From: Rhodobacter flavimaris
GTDB taxonomy: Bacteria; Pseudomonadota; Alphaproteobacteria; Rhodobacterales; Rhodobacteraceae
NCBI RefSeq assembly: GCF_021378075.1
Contig: NZ_JAJUOS010000005.1
Span: forward strand, 62,001 to 126,000
DNA length: 64,000 nucleotides
Reading direction: 5' to 3'
The notes under the pieces were generated by a model. The model saw only the letters and a program-made list of their open reading frames with translations. It did not search any database and was not told where the DNA came from. A program made the translations under genes and the position numbers. Positions 1 to 8,245 of this stretch are shown here, piece by piece (position 1 is the stretch's first letter; each line of letters opens with the position of its first letter).

Positions 1-83
1 CGCTGGCGCTTGGGCTGCGCGATGATCCGGATGCGGCGGTAGCGGACGCCGCGCATTGGGCGGCAGAGCGGCTGAAGCCCTGA
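1..83 (+). CDS. C-terminal end of an unidentified protein (5' cut by window edge)
   Basis: Only the last 26 codons are visible, read in the frame of positions 3-80 with a TGA stop at 81-83. The visible end is rich in Ala, Asp and Arg and reads like the last helix of a HEAT-like repeat (…DDPDAAVADAAHWAAERLKP). Such an ending would fit epoxyqueuosine reductase QueG, whose C-terminus carries HEAT-like helices, but this is a guess from 26 residues. Nothing visible allows a firm family call. Confidence 0.5.
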   Translation, partial: LALGLRDDPDAAVADAAHWAAERLKP

Positions 84-154
84 ACCCGAAGCGGAATTGT
101 AAGGGATACAGCCTTTCCGCTTTTCTTCGCGAACATCCGGGCTACCGTCACTGC

Positions 155-1114
155 ATGAAACCAAGCACCCCGACACCCGCGGCTTCGAGCCTGCAACACT
201 CGCCCCTGACAGGCATCCTGTTCAAGGTGATCTCGGTACTGGTCTTCATCGTCATGTCGGCGCTGATCAAGGCCACCGGGGGGGCGATCCCGGCGGGCGA
301 GACGGTGTTCTTCCGCTCGGCCTTCGCAATTCCGGTGATCCTGGGCTGGCTGGCCTGGCGGCGCGAGTTGGGCCAGGGCCTGCGGGTGAGCAACCCGATG
401 GGCCATGTCTGGCGCGGGGTTGTCGGCACCTCGGCGATGGGCTTCGGCTTCGCCGGTCTGGTGTTGCTACCCCTGCCCGAGGTCACCGCGATCGGTTATG
501 CAAGCCCGCTGCTGGTCGTGGTTTTCGCCGCGATGTTCCTGGGCGAGGAAGTGCGCGCCTTCCGCCTGTCTGCCGTTGCGCTCGGGCTGGCGGGTGTTTT
601 GATCGTGCTGTCCCCGCGGCTCGGTGCCGTAGGCGACTCGGGGCACCGGGAAGCCCTTGGTGCGATGCTGGTTCTGATGGGGGCGCTTTGCGCGGCGCTG
701 GCGCAGGTTTTCATCCGCAAGCTTGTCGCGACCGAGCGGACCTCGGCCATCGTTTTCTGGTTCTCGATCACCTCGACCCTGCTGTCGCTGATCACCATTC
801 CCTTCGGCTGGGTCATGCCGACGCCCACCGAAGCCGCGCTGCTGATCGCCACAGGGCTGCTCGGGGGTGTGGGTCAGATCCTGCTGACCTCCAGCTACCG
901 CTATGCGGATGCCTCTATCGTGGCGCCCTTCGACTATGCCTCGATGATCTTCGCGCTGCTGATCGGCTATTTCGTCTTCGACGAGGTGCCCACGCTGGTC
1001 ATGCTGGCGGGCGCGGCGCTGATCATCCTTGCGGGCGTGCTGATCATCTGGCGCGAGCATCAACTGGGCCTGAGGCGCAATGCACAGCGCAAAGTGATGA
1101 CGCCGCAGGGCTAG
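155..1114 (+). CDS. DMT superfamily (EamA-type) transporter
   Basis: A 319-residue integral membrane protein with about ten hydrophobic segments arranged as two EamA halves, the usual layout for drug/metabolite exporters. The first segment spans about residues 20-42; the second half opens with a conserved Gly/Ala-rich helix. Substrate is not predictable; relatives export amino acids, purines or riboflavin. The reading frame is open from 56, but the ATG at 155 gives the normal family length and places a short cytoplasmic tail before the first helix. It stands alone on the plus strand, about 80 bp before a small conserved-looking gene. Confidence 0.85.
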   Translation: MKPSTPTPAASSLQHSPLTGILFKVISVLVFIVMSALIKATGGAIPAGETVFFRSAFAIPVILGWLAWRRELGQGLRVSNPMGHVWRGVVGTSAMGFGFAGLVLLPLPEVTAIGYASPLLVVVFAAMFLGEEVRAFRLSAVALGLAGVLIVLSPRLGAVGDSGHREALGAMLVLMGALCAALAQVFIRKLVATERTSAIVFWFSITSTLLSLITIPFGWVMPTPTEAALLIATGLLGGVGQILLTSSYRYADASIVAPFDYASMIFALLIGYFVFDEVPTLVMLAGAALIILAGVLIIWREHQLGLRRNAQRKVMTPQG

Positions 1115-1196
1115 GTCTGGATGCGGCATCGGGCCCGGTCGCAGAATCGGCAAAGTTGTGCTAGGGTTCCTCACTAAGCAAGCTGAGGAGGCCAAG

Positions 1197-1388
1197 ATGA
1201 CCCGTCATATTACCGACCACGCTGCCCCGAAAGCCGAAGGCACCCGGACCGAAAGATTCGTCGATATCGAACGCAAGAAAGGTATCCATCCTGCGGTGAC
1301 AGAGCTGAACCAGCGCCCGGCCGATCGCGGTGCGCGCAAGGTGCAGGAGTATCTGCGCATCGACCGCGAGCAGAAGGACGCGGTCTGA
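1197..1388 (+). CDS. small hydrophilic protein of unknown function (63 aa)
   Basis: A 63-residue, highly charged protein with no signal peptide or membrane segment. It begins at ATG 1197, preceded by a GAGGAG ribosome-binding site near 1185; an in-frame GTG further upstream lacks such a site. I do not recognise the family. The good Shine-Dalgarno, the regular codon use and the strong hairpin terminator just after its stop support a real gene. It is convergent with ilvE and shares that terminator. Confidence 0.6.
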   Translation: MTRHITDHAAPKAEGTRTERFVDIERKKGIHPAVTELNQRPADRGARKVQEYLRIDREQKDAV

Positions 1389-1416
1389 GCGTTTCAAGCT
1401 TCGCGAGATCGAAATG

Positions 1417-1447
1417 AAAAAGGCGCGCCCTAGGGCGCGCCTTTCCA
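1417..1447. terminator. bidirectional rho-independent terminator
   Basis: A near-perfect palindrome AGGCGCGCCCTAGGGCGCGCCT is flanked by AAAAA on the left and TT plus pyrimidines on the right. It lies between the convergent 63-aa gene and ilvE, so it can end both transcripts. Confidence 0.8.
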
Positions 1448-1463
1448 TTTGTGCTTTCGCGCA

Positions 1464-2333
1464 TCACGCGCGCACGAGACGCTCGTAGCTTTCCGAGATG
1501 TCGCGGGTCAGCGCACCCACTTCGAAGTGGAAGTCGCCGATCTGGCCCACCGGGGTGACCTCGGCGGCGGTGCCGGTCAGCCAGCACTGCTCGAACCCGG
1601 CCAGTTCCACCGGCTCGATGTGACGCTCGTGCACGGTGATGCCCTTGTCCTTCAGCATCTGGATTACGGTCTGACGGGTGATGCCGTTCAGGAAGCAATC
1701 CGGCTTGGGCGTATGCACTTCGCCGTTCTTCACGAAGAAGACGTTGGCGCCGGTCGCCTCGGCCACATAGCCGCGGTAATCCATCATCAGCGCATCCGAG
1801 CAGCCCTTGGCCTCGGCGGCGTGCTTGGACATGGTGCAGATCATGTAGAGACCGGCGGCCTTGGCCTCGGACGGGATCGTCTTGGGATCGGGGCGGCGCC
1901 ATTTCGAGATGTCGAGCTTGGCGCCTTTCATCTTGGCATCGCCGTAATAGTTACCCCACTCCCAGCCGGCCACGGCCAGACGCACCGGGTTGCGCTTGGC
2001 CGAGACACCCATGTCATCGCCCGCGCCACGCCAGGCAACGGCGCGCACGTAGGCGTCTTTCCAGCCGTTCGCGGCCAGCATGTCATACTTGGCCTTCTCG
2101 ATTTCCTCGACGGTGTAGGGGATCTCCATATCCAGGAGGTTGGCCGAGCGGTGCAGACGCTCGGAATGCGCGACGCTCTTGAAGATCTTGCCGTTGTAGC
2201 AGCGCTCGCCCTCAAAGACGGACGAGGCATAGTGCAGCGCATGGGTCAGGATGTGGACCTTGGCGTTGCGCCATTCCACCATCTGACCATCCATCCAGAT
2301 CCAGCCATCGCGATCATCATAAGCCCCGGCCAT
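1464..2333 (-). CDS. ilvE: branched-chain amino acid aminotransferase
   Basis: Fold-type IV PLP aminotransferase of 289 residues that interconverts Leu, Ile and Val with their 2-oxo acids, using glutamate/2-oxoglutarate. The PLP lysine is K158 in the SEAKAAG segment, followed by the EATGAN loop that binds the cofactor phosphate. Length is normal. ATG 2333 has a GGAGGA ribosome-binding site directly upstream. The gene is divergent from petP across a 152-bp region with inverted and direct repeats, so it may share regulation with the bc1 regulators. Confidence 0.93.
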   Translation of the reverse strand: MAGAYDDRDGWIWMDGQMVEWRNAKVHILTHALHYASSVFEGERCYNGKIFKSVAHSERLHRSANLLDMEIPYTVEEIEKAKYDMLAANGWKDAYVRAVAWRGAGDDMGVSAKRNPVRLAVAGWEWGNYYGDAKMKGAKLDISKWRRPDPKTIPSEAKAAGLYMICTMSKHAAEAKGCSDALMMDYRGYVAEATGANVFFVKNGEVHTPKPDCFLNGITRQTVIQMLKDKGITVHERHIEPVELAGFEQCWLTGTAAEVTPVGQIGDFHFEVGALTRDISESYERLVRA

Positions 2334-2363
2334 TTTATCCTCCTTCGGATCACCCGGTTTTCG

Positions 2364-2406
2364 AATATTGCGCAGAAAATGTCCGATGCGGACATAATAT
2401 TGCGCA
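2364..2406. promoter_or_regulatory. repeat cluster in the ilvE-petP divergent promoter region (candidate operator)
   Basis: An exact 11-bp direct repeat AATATTGCGCA occurs at 2364-2374 and 2396-2406, 32 bp (about three helical turns) apart. Between the copies lies a perfect inverted repeat, ATGTCCG-ATG-CGGACAT (2379-2395). The arrangement suggests binding by a dimeric or phased regulator such as the adjacent MarR-type PetP; this is inferred from position only. A related TTGCGCA core recurs upstream of petA. Confidence 0.5.
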
Positions 2407-2434
2407 AATTGTGGGCTTCGGTAGCAATTGATTC

Positions 2435-2463
2435 TTGGAAAGTCAACAACGCTGACATAAAAT
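2435..2463 (+). promoter_or_regulatory. candidate sigma70-type promoter for petP-petR
   Basis: TTGGAA at 2435-2440 and TAAAAT at 2458-2463 are separated by 17 bp, an ideal spacing, and lie 23 bp upstream of the petP start. Transcription from here would also cover petR. Confidence 0.5.
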
Positions 2464-2485
2464 CACCGAAAAGAGAGGGTGACAC

Positions 2486-2986
2486 ATGGCAGACAGCGGC
2501 ACGCAGGGCGGCGAGACCCTGCTGTTCCTGACGGACGAGCAGTTACGCAAGGGCATCGAGGCGATGTTCTTCGCCTATCGTGGCTTTACCGCCGACCCGG
2601 ACCGAATCCTCGAGAAATACGCCTATGGGCGCGCCCATCACCGCGCCATTCACTTCATCAACCGCCAACCCGGCCTGACCGTAACCACGCTTCTGTCGGT
2701 TCTGGGCGTGACCAAGCAATCGCTCAACCGGGTGCTGCGCACGCTGATCGAGGATGGGCTGGTCGAAAGCCGCGTTGGCCGCAAGGACAAGCGCGAGCGG
2801 CATCTGTTCCTGACCGAGAAGGGCGAGGCGCTGGAGCGCGAACTGTCTGGTGCACAGCGCGAGCGGATGCGCGCGGCCTATCGCGCCGCGGGGCCGCAGG
2901 CCGTCGCCGGCTTCCGCCAGGTGCTTGAGGCGATGATGGATTTCGAGATGCGTCGCCACTACCAGATGATGAAGGACGGCGCTTGA
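2486..2986 (+). CDS. petP: MarR-family transcriptional regulator PetP
   Basis: A 166-residue winged-helix protein of the MarR family. The helix-turn-helix and wing lie at about residues 60-112 (LTVTTLLSVLGVTKQSLNR, then a basic wing with GRKDKRERH). Its stop codon overlaps the petR start. Together with petABC just downstream this reproduces the R. capsulatus petP-petR-petABC locus, so the name rests on family plus context. In R. capsulatus petR was reported to be required for growth that depends on the bc1 complex; PetP's ligand and targets are not evident here. Confidence 0.85.
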   Translation: MADSGTQGGETLLFLTDEQLRKGIEAMFFAYRGFTADPDRILEKYAYGRAHHRAIHFINRQPGLTVTTLLSVLGVTKQSLNRVLRTLIEDGLVESRVGRKDKRERHLFLTEKGEALERELSGAQRERMRAAYRAAGPQAVAGFRQVLEAMMDFEMRRHYQMMKDGA

Positions 2987-3705
2987 TGGGCGGCTCGGCG
3001 AATTCTCCGCATCTGCTGATCGTGGACGATGACGAACGTATCAGGGGGCTTCTACACAAGTTCTTGGCACGAAACGGTTTTCTTGTGACGGCCGCGCGCG
3101 ATGCCGCCCATGCGCGGCGGTTGCTGGCGGGGCTTGAGTTCAACCTGATCGTGCTGGATGTGATGATGCCGGGCGAGGACGGGCTGAGCCTGACCCGCGA
3201 CCTGCGCGCCCGCAAGGTGGCCACACCGGTCCTGCTGCTGACCGCGCGCGGCGAGACGCGCGACCGCATCGAAGGGCTTGAGGCCGGGGCCGACGACTAC
3301 CTCGCCAAGCCTTTCGAGCCGAAAGAGCTTTTGCTGCGCATCAACGCCATTCTGCGGCGCGTCCCGACCGAGGTGCAGACCGGACCGAAATACATCAGCC
3401 TCGGCCCGCTACGCTACGACCAGGACCGAGGCGAGTTGTGGCAGGGCGACGCGCCGGTGCGCCTGACCGCGACCGAGGTCGCGCTGATGCGTATCTTCGC
3501 GTCGCATTCCGGCGAGGTCATCAGCCGTGCCGAGCTGATCGACGAGTTGGGCCGTGATCGCGCCGGAGCCGCAGACGAGGGCGCGGGCGACCGCGCCGTC
3601 GATGTTCAGATCACCCGCCTGCGCCGCAAGATCGAACCCGACCCGCGCGAGCCGCGCTACCTGCAGACGGTGCGCGGGCTGGGATACATGCTCGCCCCGG
3701 ACTGA
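2986..3705 (+). CDS. petR: OmpR/PhoB-type response regulator PetR
   Basis: A 239-residue two-domain response regulator. Receiver domain: acidic pair D14/D15, phospho-acceptor D58 in VLDVMMPGEDG, T86 and K108 in LAKPFEP. The C-terminal winged-helix trans_reg_C domain runs from about residue 130 and ends with the typical RGLGYML. The preferred ATG (2986-2988) shares its A with the petP stop; an in-frame TTG directly before it is less likely. No histidine kinase gene is nearby, so its phosphodonor is unknown. The name comes from identity of position and family with R. capsulatus petR upstream of petABC. Confidence 0.88.
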   Translation: MGGSANSPHLLIVDDDERIRGLLHKFLARNGFLVTAARDAAHARRLLAGLEFNLIVLDVMMPGEDGLSLTRDLRARKVATPVLLLTARGETRDRIEGLEAGADDYLAKPFEPKELLLRINAILRRVPTEVQTGPKYISLGPLRYDQDRGELWQGDAPVRLTATEVALMRIFASHSGEVISRAELIDELGRDRAGAADEGAGDRAVDVQITRLRRKIEPDPREPRYLQTVRGLGYMLAPD

Positions 3706-3765
3706 GTCGCGCGCGCGCCCGATACCGACCGCCTCTGCGCCTTATGGCACGGGGGTTTCGCAATG

Positions 3766-3775
3766 TTTGCGCAAA
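3766..3775. promoter_or_regulatory. TTTGCGCAAA palindrome upstream of petA
   Basis: A perfect 10-bp palindrome inside a near-palindromic ATG…ACAT context, about 190 bp before petA. It shares the TTGCGCA core with the two repeats upstream of petP/ilvE. This 260-bp petR-petA gap probably holds a petABC promoter, though I cannot fix one confidently. Confidence 0.35.
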
Positions 3776-3930
3776 ACATACGCGCAACATGCGGCAAAAC
3801 ACCCAAGCTACTGTTGCATCGCGGCAATTGGCCACGTCTGCACGTGAATGTCTGCTGGACTGACAGGTTTGTGATTGCTAAAGAACCCCCCATGTTCGGC
3901 GGCACTTAGTGCGGCCCGGCAAGTCGTATC

Positions 3931-3947
3931 GGCCTGATTTTCAGGCC
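3931..3947 (+). promoter_or_regulatory. leader hairpin just before the petA ribosome-binding site
   Basis: GGCCTGA-TTT-TCAGGCC is a perfect 7-bp stem with a 3-nt loop, ending a few bases before the purine-rich Shine-Dalgarno (about 3949-3961) of petA. It lacks a T-run, so it looks like an mRNA-stability or translation element rather than a terminator. Confidence 0.5.
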
Positions 3948-3965
3948 CGGGAAGGGAGAAGATAC

Positions 3966-4523
3966 GTGTCCCACGCAGAAGATCACGCAGGCACCCGGAG
4001 GGATTTCCTCTACTACGCGACCGCCGGCACCGGCGCCGTGGTTGCGGGCGCGGCCGTCTGGCCGCTGGTGAACCAGATGAACGCATCGGCTGACGTCAAG
4101 GCGCTCGCCTCGATTTACGTCGATATCTCGGGCGTCGAGCCCGGCACCCAGCTGACCGTCAAATGGCGCGGCAAGCCGGTGTTCATCCGTCGCCGCACCC
4201 CCGATGAAATCGAGGCCGGTCGCGCCGTCGATCTCACCACCCTGATCGACCAGTCGGCCGAGAATGCGAACAAGCCGGGCGCTGACGCCTCGGACGAGAA
4301 CCGCACCCTCGACGAAGCTGGCGAATGGCTGGTGATGATGGGCGTTTGCACCCACTTGGGCTGCGTGCCGCTTGGCGACGCCGGCGAGTTCGGCGGCTGG
4401 TTCTGCCCCTGCCATGGCTCGCACTACGATACCGCCGGCCGCATCCGCAAGGGTCCAGCGCCGCGCAACCTCGACATTCCGGTGGCCCAGTTCACCGATG
4501 AATCCACGATCCTGCTGGGCTGA
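3966..4523 (+). CDS. petA: ubiquinol-cytochrome c reductase Rieske iron-sulfur subunit
   Basis: Rieske protein of the cytochrome bc1 complex; takes one electron from ubiquinol at the Qo site and passes it to cytochrome c1. 185 residues. Twin-arginine TRRDFLY at residues 10-16 precedes the uncleaved membrane anchor (about 17-40). [2Fe-2S] ligands C128 and H130 (CTHLGC box), C147 and H150 (CPCHGSH box); C133 and C149 form the stabilising disulfide. The start is GTG 3966: the protein then aligns from its first residues with R. capsulatus PetA, and GGGAGAAG sits just upstream. First gene of petABC. Confidence 0.96.
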   Translation: MSHAEDHAGTRRDFLYYATAGTGAVVAGAAVWPLVNQMNASADVKALASIYVDISGVEPGTQLTVKWRGKPVFIRRRTPDEIEAGRAVDLTTLIDQSAENANKPGADASDENRTLDEAGEWLVMMGVCTHLGCVPLGDAGEFGGWFCPCHGSHYDTAGRIRKGPAPRNLDIPVAQFTDESTILLG

Positions 4524-4535
4524 GGGAGAAGCTAA

Positions 4536-5849
4536 ATGGCTGGAATTCCGCACGACCATTACGAGCCCAAGACGGGCATCGAGAAGTGGCTGCATTCGCG
4601 TCTGCCGATCGTGTCGATGATTTACGACACCATCATGATCCCGACGCCGAAAAACCTGAACTGGTGGTGGATCTGGGGCATCGTCCTGGCGTTCTGCCTC
4701 GGGCTTCAGATCGTCACCGGCATCGTCCTGGTGATGCACTACACCCCCCATGTCGATCTGGCCTTCGCCTCGGTCGAGCATATCATGCGTGACGTGAACG
4801 GCGGCTATGCCATCCGTTACATGCATGCCAACGGCGCCTCGCTGTTCTTCCTTGCCGTCTACATCCACATCTTCCGCGGCCTCTACTACGGTTCGTACAA
4901 GGCTCCGCGCGAAGTGACCTGGATCGTCGGCATGGTGATCTATCTGATGATGATGGGCACCGCCTTCATGGGCTACGTGCTGCCGTGGGGCCAGATGTCG
5001 TTCTGGGGCGCCACCGTTATCACCGGTCTGTTCGGCGCGATCCCGGGCGTTGGCCCCGCGATCCAGGCCTGGCTGCTTGGCGGACCGGCCGTGGACAACG
5101 CCACGCTCAACCGCTTCTTCTCGCTGCACTACCTGCTGCCCTTCGTGATCGCGGCCCTCGTCGCCGTTCACATCTGGGCCTTCCACACCACGGGCAACAA
5201 CAACCCGGCCGGTGTCGAGGTGCGTCGCGGCTCGAAAGCGGAAGCCCAGAAAGACACCCTGCCCTTCTGGCCCTACTTCGTGGTGAAGGATCTGGTCGCG
5301 CTCGCGCTCGTCCTGACGATCTTCTTCGCGGTTGTCGGTTTCATGCCGAACTACCTCGGCCACCCGGACAACTACATCGAGGCGAACCCGCTCTCGACCC
5401 CGGCGCATATCGTTCCGGAATGGTACTTCCTGCCGTTCTACGCGATCCTGCGGGCCTTCACGGCCGACGTCTGGGCCGTGATCCTGGTCAACAAGATCAC
5501 CTTCGGCATCGTTGACGCCAAGTTCTTCGGCGTTATCGCGATGTTCGGCGCGATCATCGCGATGGCCCTGGCTCCGTGGCTGGACACCTCGAAAGTCCGC
5601 TCGGGTCAGTTCCGTCCGATGTTCAAATGGTGGTTCTGGCTGCTGGCGATCGACTTCGTCGTGCTGATGTGGGTTGGCGCCATGCCGACCGACGGGATCT
5701 ACCCCTACATCTCGCTGATCGGCGCGACCTACTGGTTCGCCTACTTCTTCGTGATCCTGCCGCTTCTGGGCATCATCGAAAAGCCGCTGCCGATCCCGGC
5801 CACGGTCGAAGAAGACTTCAACAACCACTACGGCAACCCGGCCGAGTAA
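4536..5849 (+). CDS. petB: cytochrome b of the bc1 complex
   Basis: 437-residue, eight-helix membrane subunit of ubiquinol-cytochrome c reductase holding hemes bL and bH and forming the Qo and Qi quinone sites. The four axial histidines fall at H97/H198 and H111/H212, the numbering used for R. capsulatus. The Qo PEWY motif is at 294-297. The extra loops and C-terminal helix are those of the alphaproteobacterial/mitochondrial type. It begins 12 bp after petA and ends 18 bp before petC. Confidence 0.97.
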   Translation: MAGIPHDHYEPKTGIEKWLHSRLPIVSMIYDTIMIPTPKNLNWWWIWGIVLAFCLGLQIVTGIVLVMHYTPHVDLAFASVEHIMRDVNGGYAIRYMHANGASLFFLAVYIHIFRGLYYGSYKAPREVTWIVGMVIYLMMMGTAFMGYVLPWGQMSFWGATVITGLFGAIPGVGPAIQAWLLGGPAVDNATLNRFFSLHYLLPFVIAALVAVHIWAFHTTGNNNPAGVEVRRGSKAEAQKDTLPFWPYFVVKDLVALALVLTIFFAVVGFMPNYLGHPDNYIEANPLSTPAHIVPEWYFLPFYAILRAFTADVWAVILVNKITFGIVDAKFFGVIAMFGAIIAMALAPWLDTSKVRSGQFRPMFKWWFWLLAIDFVVLMWVGAMPTDGIYPYISLIGATYWFAYFFVILPLLGIIEKPLPIPATVEEDFNNHYGNPAE

Positions 5850-5867
5850 GAAACAGGACCTGAAATC

Positions 5868-6656
5868 ATGAAAAAACTTCTGATCTCTGCCGTTTCCGCG
5901 CTCGTGCTTGGCACCGGTTCGGCTTTCGCCGCGGGCGGTGAGGCGTATATCGAAGATATCGCCTTCTCGTTCGAAGGGCCCTTCGGGCGCTACGACCAGC
6001 AGCAGCTGCGCCGTGGCTTCCAAGTCTACCGCGAAGTTTGCGCTGCTTGCCACGGGCTCAAGTTTGTCCCGATCCGCTCGCTGTCGGATGAGGGCGGCCC
6101 GCAGATGAACCCCGACTGGGTGCGCGCCTACGCCGCCGAACTCGACGAGGCCATCGACAAGGACTCCGGCGAGCCGCGTCCGCGCAAGGAAACCGACATG
6201 TTCCCGACCCGCAAGGGCGAGGGCATGGGTCCGGACCTTTCGCTGATGGCCAAGGCCCGCGCGGGCTTCCACGGCCCCTACGGCACCGGTATCAACCAGC
6301 TCGTCAAGGGCATCGGTGGTCCCGAGTACATCACGGCCATCCTCACCGGCTTCACCGGCGAGGAAAAAGAGGAAGCCGGTTCGTTCTTCTATGAAAACCA
6401 CGCCTTCCCGGGTGGCTGGATTGCCATGACCCCGCCGCTCTCGGAAGATCTGGTCGAGTATGAAGACGGCACCCCGGCGACCGTCGAGCAGATGGCCGAA
6501 GACGTCTCGGCCTTCCTGATGTGGACCGCCGAACCCAAGCTGATGGGCCGCAAGAACATGGGCTTCACCGCCGTCATGCTTCTGGGCCTGCTGACCGTGC
6601 TGCTCTACTTGAGCAACAAGCGCCTCTGGGCGCCGCACAAAGGCAAGCACGTCTGA
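5868..6656 (+). CDS. petC: cytochrome c1 of the bc1 complex
   Basis: 262-residue periplasmic c-type cytochrome, membrane-anchored, that accepts electrons from the Rieske centre and reduces cytochrome c2/cy. Signal peptide 1-21 (cleavage after SAFA), heme attachment C58-A-A-C61-H62, likely sixth ligand M187 in IAMTPP, and a C-terminal transmembrane helix at about 231-250 followed by a basic tail. Last gene of petABC; a clear terminator follows. Confidence 0.96.
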   Translation: MKKLLISAVSALVLGTGSAFAAGGEAYIEDIAFSFEGPFGRYDQQQLRRGFQVYREVCAACHGLKFVPIRSLSDEGGPQMNPDWVRAYAAELDEAIDKDSGEPRPRKETDMFPTRKGEGMGPDLSLMAKARAGFHGPYGTGINQLVKGIGGPEYITAILTGFTGEEKEEAGSFFYENHAFPGGWIAMTPPLSEDLVEYEDGTPATVEQMAEDVSAFLMWTAEPKLMGRKNMGFTAVMLLGLLTVLLYLSNKRLWAPHKGKHV

Positions 6657-6680
6657 TCGCAGCTTGATCCTGAACAGGAA

Positions 6681-6706
6681 AGCGCGCCCTCTGGGGCGCG
6701 TTTTTC
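6681..6706 (+). terminator. rho-independent terminator of petABC
   Basis: CGCGCCC-TCTG-GGGCGCG stem-loop (6683-6700) followed directly by TTTTT, 27 bp after the petC stop. Confidence 0.85.
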
Positions 6707-6785
6707 ATTTTGCACACCGCCAGACTGCTTTCGCATGGCGGCGCCACGCCCAATGGCCTAGTGTGTACCCATCCAAGGAGGCACC

Positions 6786-7535
6786 ATGCCCGCCACTCGC
6801 GCCCCGCGCCTATGCGTCCTGATCGACGCAGACAACGTTCCCGCCAGCTACGCTGAATCCATTTTTGAAGAGATCTCCGGCCTCGGCGAGGCTTCGGTTC
6901 GCCGGATCTACGGCGACTGGTCCTCGGCCCGGTTGGCCGGTTGGGCAAAGAAGGTCAATGCGCTTGGCATGGTCGCCGATCAGCAATTCTCGAACACCAA
7001 GGGCAAGAATGCCTCGGACATCGGCTTGGTAATCGCGGCGATGGATTTCCTGCATTCGGGGCTGTTCGACGGCTTCGTGCTGGTCTCGTCGGACAGCGAC
7101 TTTACCCGCCTTGCCTCGCGCATTCGCGAACAGGGGCTGGACGTCTATGGCATCGGCGAGCAGAAGACCCCCGAGGCCTTTCGCAACGCGTGCAAGCGCT
7201 TCATCTATGTCGAGAACCTCGGCGCTGACAGCACGCCAGCCGATACCTCGCCGCCGGAACCGGGCACCCCGGCCACCGAACCGCCGAGCGGCGAAACGAC
7301 CAAGCTGCCCCCTTCGAAGGCCATCCCCATCGTCGTCGCCGCGATGAAGCGCATCGGGCTTGAAGAGGAATGGTATTCGCTGGGGCAGTTGGGGCAGTTC
7401 ATTACCCTGTCGCATCCCGACTTCGACACCCGCACCTATGGCGCTGCGAAACTTTCGGATCTGCTCAAAAAGACCGGTCGCTTCGAGGTCAAGCAGGGGC
7501 CGGGCAACCACCTGATCGTGCGCGACAAGGCCTGA
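6786..7535 (+). CDS. NYN-domain putative RNase with C-terminal OST-HTH/LOTUS domain
   Basis: 249 residues in two parts. The N-terminal NYN/PIN-like nuclease fold (about 5-150) shows the expected acidic residues: LIDADN (D14, D16), the ASDIGLVIAAMD segment and SSDSDF. After a Pro/Thr-rich linker (about 155-180) the C-terminal 70 residues match an OST-HTH/LOTUS winged helix, an RNA-binding module. Such proteins (LabA/DUF88 relatives) are thought to act in RNA processing or decay; the target is unknown. ATG 6786 has AAGGAGG upstream. It is monocistronic and convergent with the tetR gene, 6 bp apart. Confidence 0.82.
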   Translation: MPATRAPRLCVLIDADNVPASYAESIFEEISGLGEASVRRIYGDWSSARLAGWAKKVNALGMVADQQFSNTKGKNASDIGLVIAAMDFLHSGLFDGFVLVSSDSDFTRLASRIREQGLDVYGIGEQKTPEAFRNACKRFIYVENLGADSTPADTSPPEPGTPATEPPSGETTKLPPSKAIPIVVAAMKRIGLEEEWYSLGQLGQFITLSHPDFDTRTYGAAKLSDLLKKTGRFEVKQGPGNHLIVRDKA

Positions 7536-7541
7536 GGGCGT

Positions 7542-8171
7542 TCAGCGCGGCGCCCCGTAGCGGGCCATGAACATCTCGATGGCGCCGTCGATGGTGCGCT
7601 TCACGTCGCGGGGCGCGCAGCAGGTATCGACGCCGAAGATCAGCCGCGCATGGATGTCGGCCTTGCACAGTTCCGCGAACTGGTCGGCAGCAAGCTCGAA
7701 ATCCTCGATCACCAGCTCACCCCGGCTTGCCGCCTCGCGCAGGTAGTCCACCAGCCGCTCGCGCACCATCACCGGGCCGGAGTGGTAGAATTCGTGACCA
7801 AGCTGCGGGAAGCGATCGCTTTCGGCGACGCAGATGCGGAAGATGCCGCGCCCGAAATCCGAGGACATGAAGGCCACGATCTTCTCGGCGGCAAAGCGCA
7901 GCACGTCGCGCACCGGGGCCTGGCGGTGGATCAGCTCCACGGCCTCATCAGCCTGACGGGCGCATTCGGCCTTGGCGACTTCCATGAACAGAAGCTGCTT
8001 GTCGGGGAAATAGCTGTAGAGCGTGGCTTTCGACACGCCCGCCTCACGCGCGATGTCGTCGACGGAGGCACCCTCGAACCCGTCGCGCAGGAAGACCGTG
8101 CGCGCACCCTCAAGCACCTGCGCGAACTTTCGGCCCTTGCGGATCTTCGGTTTGGTCTCTGCCTCGGCCAT
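7542..8171 (-). CDS. TetR/AcrR-family transcriptional regulator
   Basis: 209 residues. The helix-turn-helix lies at about 30-60 (VDDIAREAGVSKATLYSYF), followed by a helical ligand-binding domain with a C-terminal dimerisation region of the TetR_C type. ATG 8171 has GGAGGG upstream; the longer reading frame to 8210 has no such site. It lies 74 bp downstream of the glutathione S-transferase gene on the same strand, so it may autoregulate or regulate that unit. The ligand is unknown. Confidence 0.85.
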   Translation of the reverse strand: MAEAETKPKIRKGRKFAQVLEGARTVFLRDGFEGASVDDIAREAGVSKATLYSYFPDKQLLFMEVAKAECARQADEAVELIHRQAPVRDVLRFAAEKIVAFMSSDFGRGIFRICVAESDRFPQLGHEFYHSGPVMVRERLVDYLREAASRGELVIEDFELAADQFAELCKADIHARLIFGVDTCCAPRDVKRTIDGAIEMFMARYGAPR

Positions 8172-8245
8172 GCGCCCTCCGTCCCGGCCACGCGCCGGAC
8201 GGCTCAACATAAACCGCGCGGTTCAGCCGGGGCAAGGCCGGGCGA

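Noticed and set aside
2986..3705. CtrA as an alternative name for the response regulator
   Set aside because: CtrA orthologues are shorter and lie in another context; this gene is directly between petP and petABC as in R. capsulatus.
3906..6650. A 914-codon open frame on the minus strand opposite petABC
   Set aside because: It is the antisense frame of three very well-supported bc1 genes, is extremely rich in Arg, Asp, Gly and His, and has no ribosome-binding site. High GC content keeps antisense frames open.
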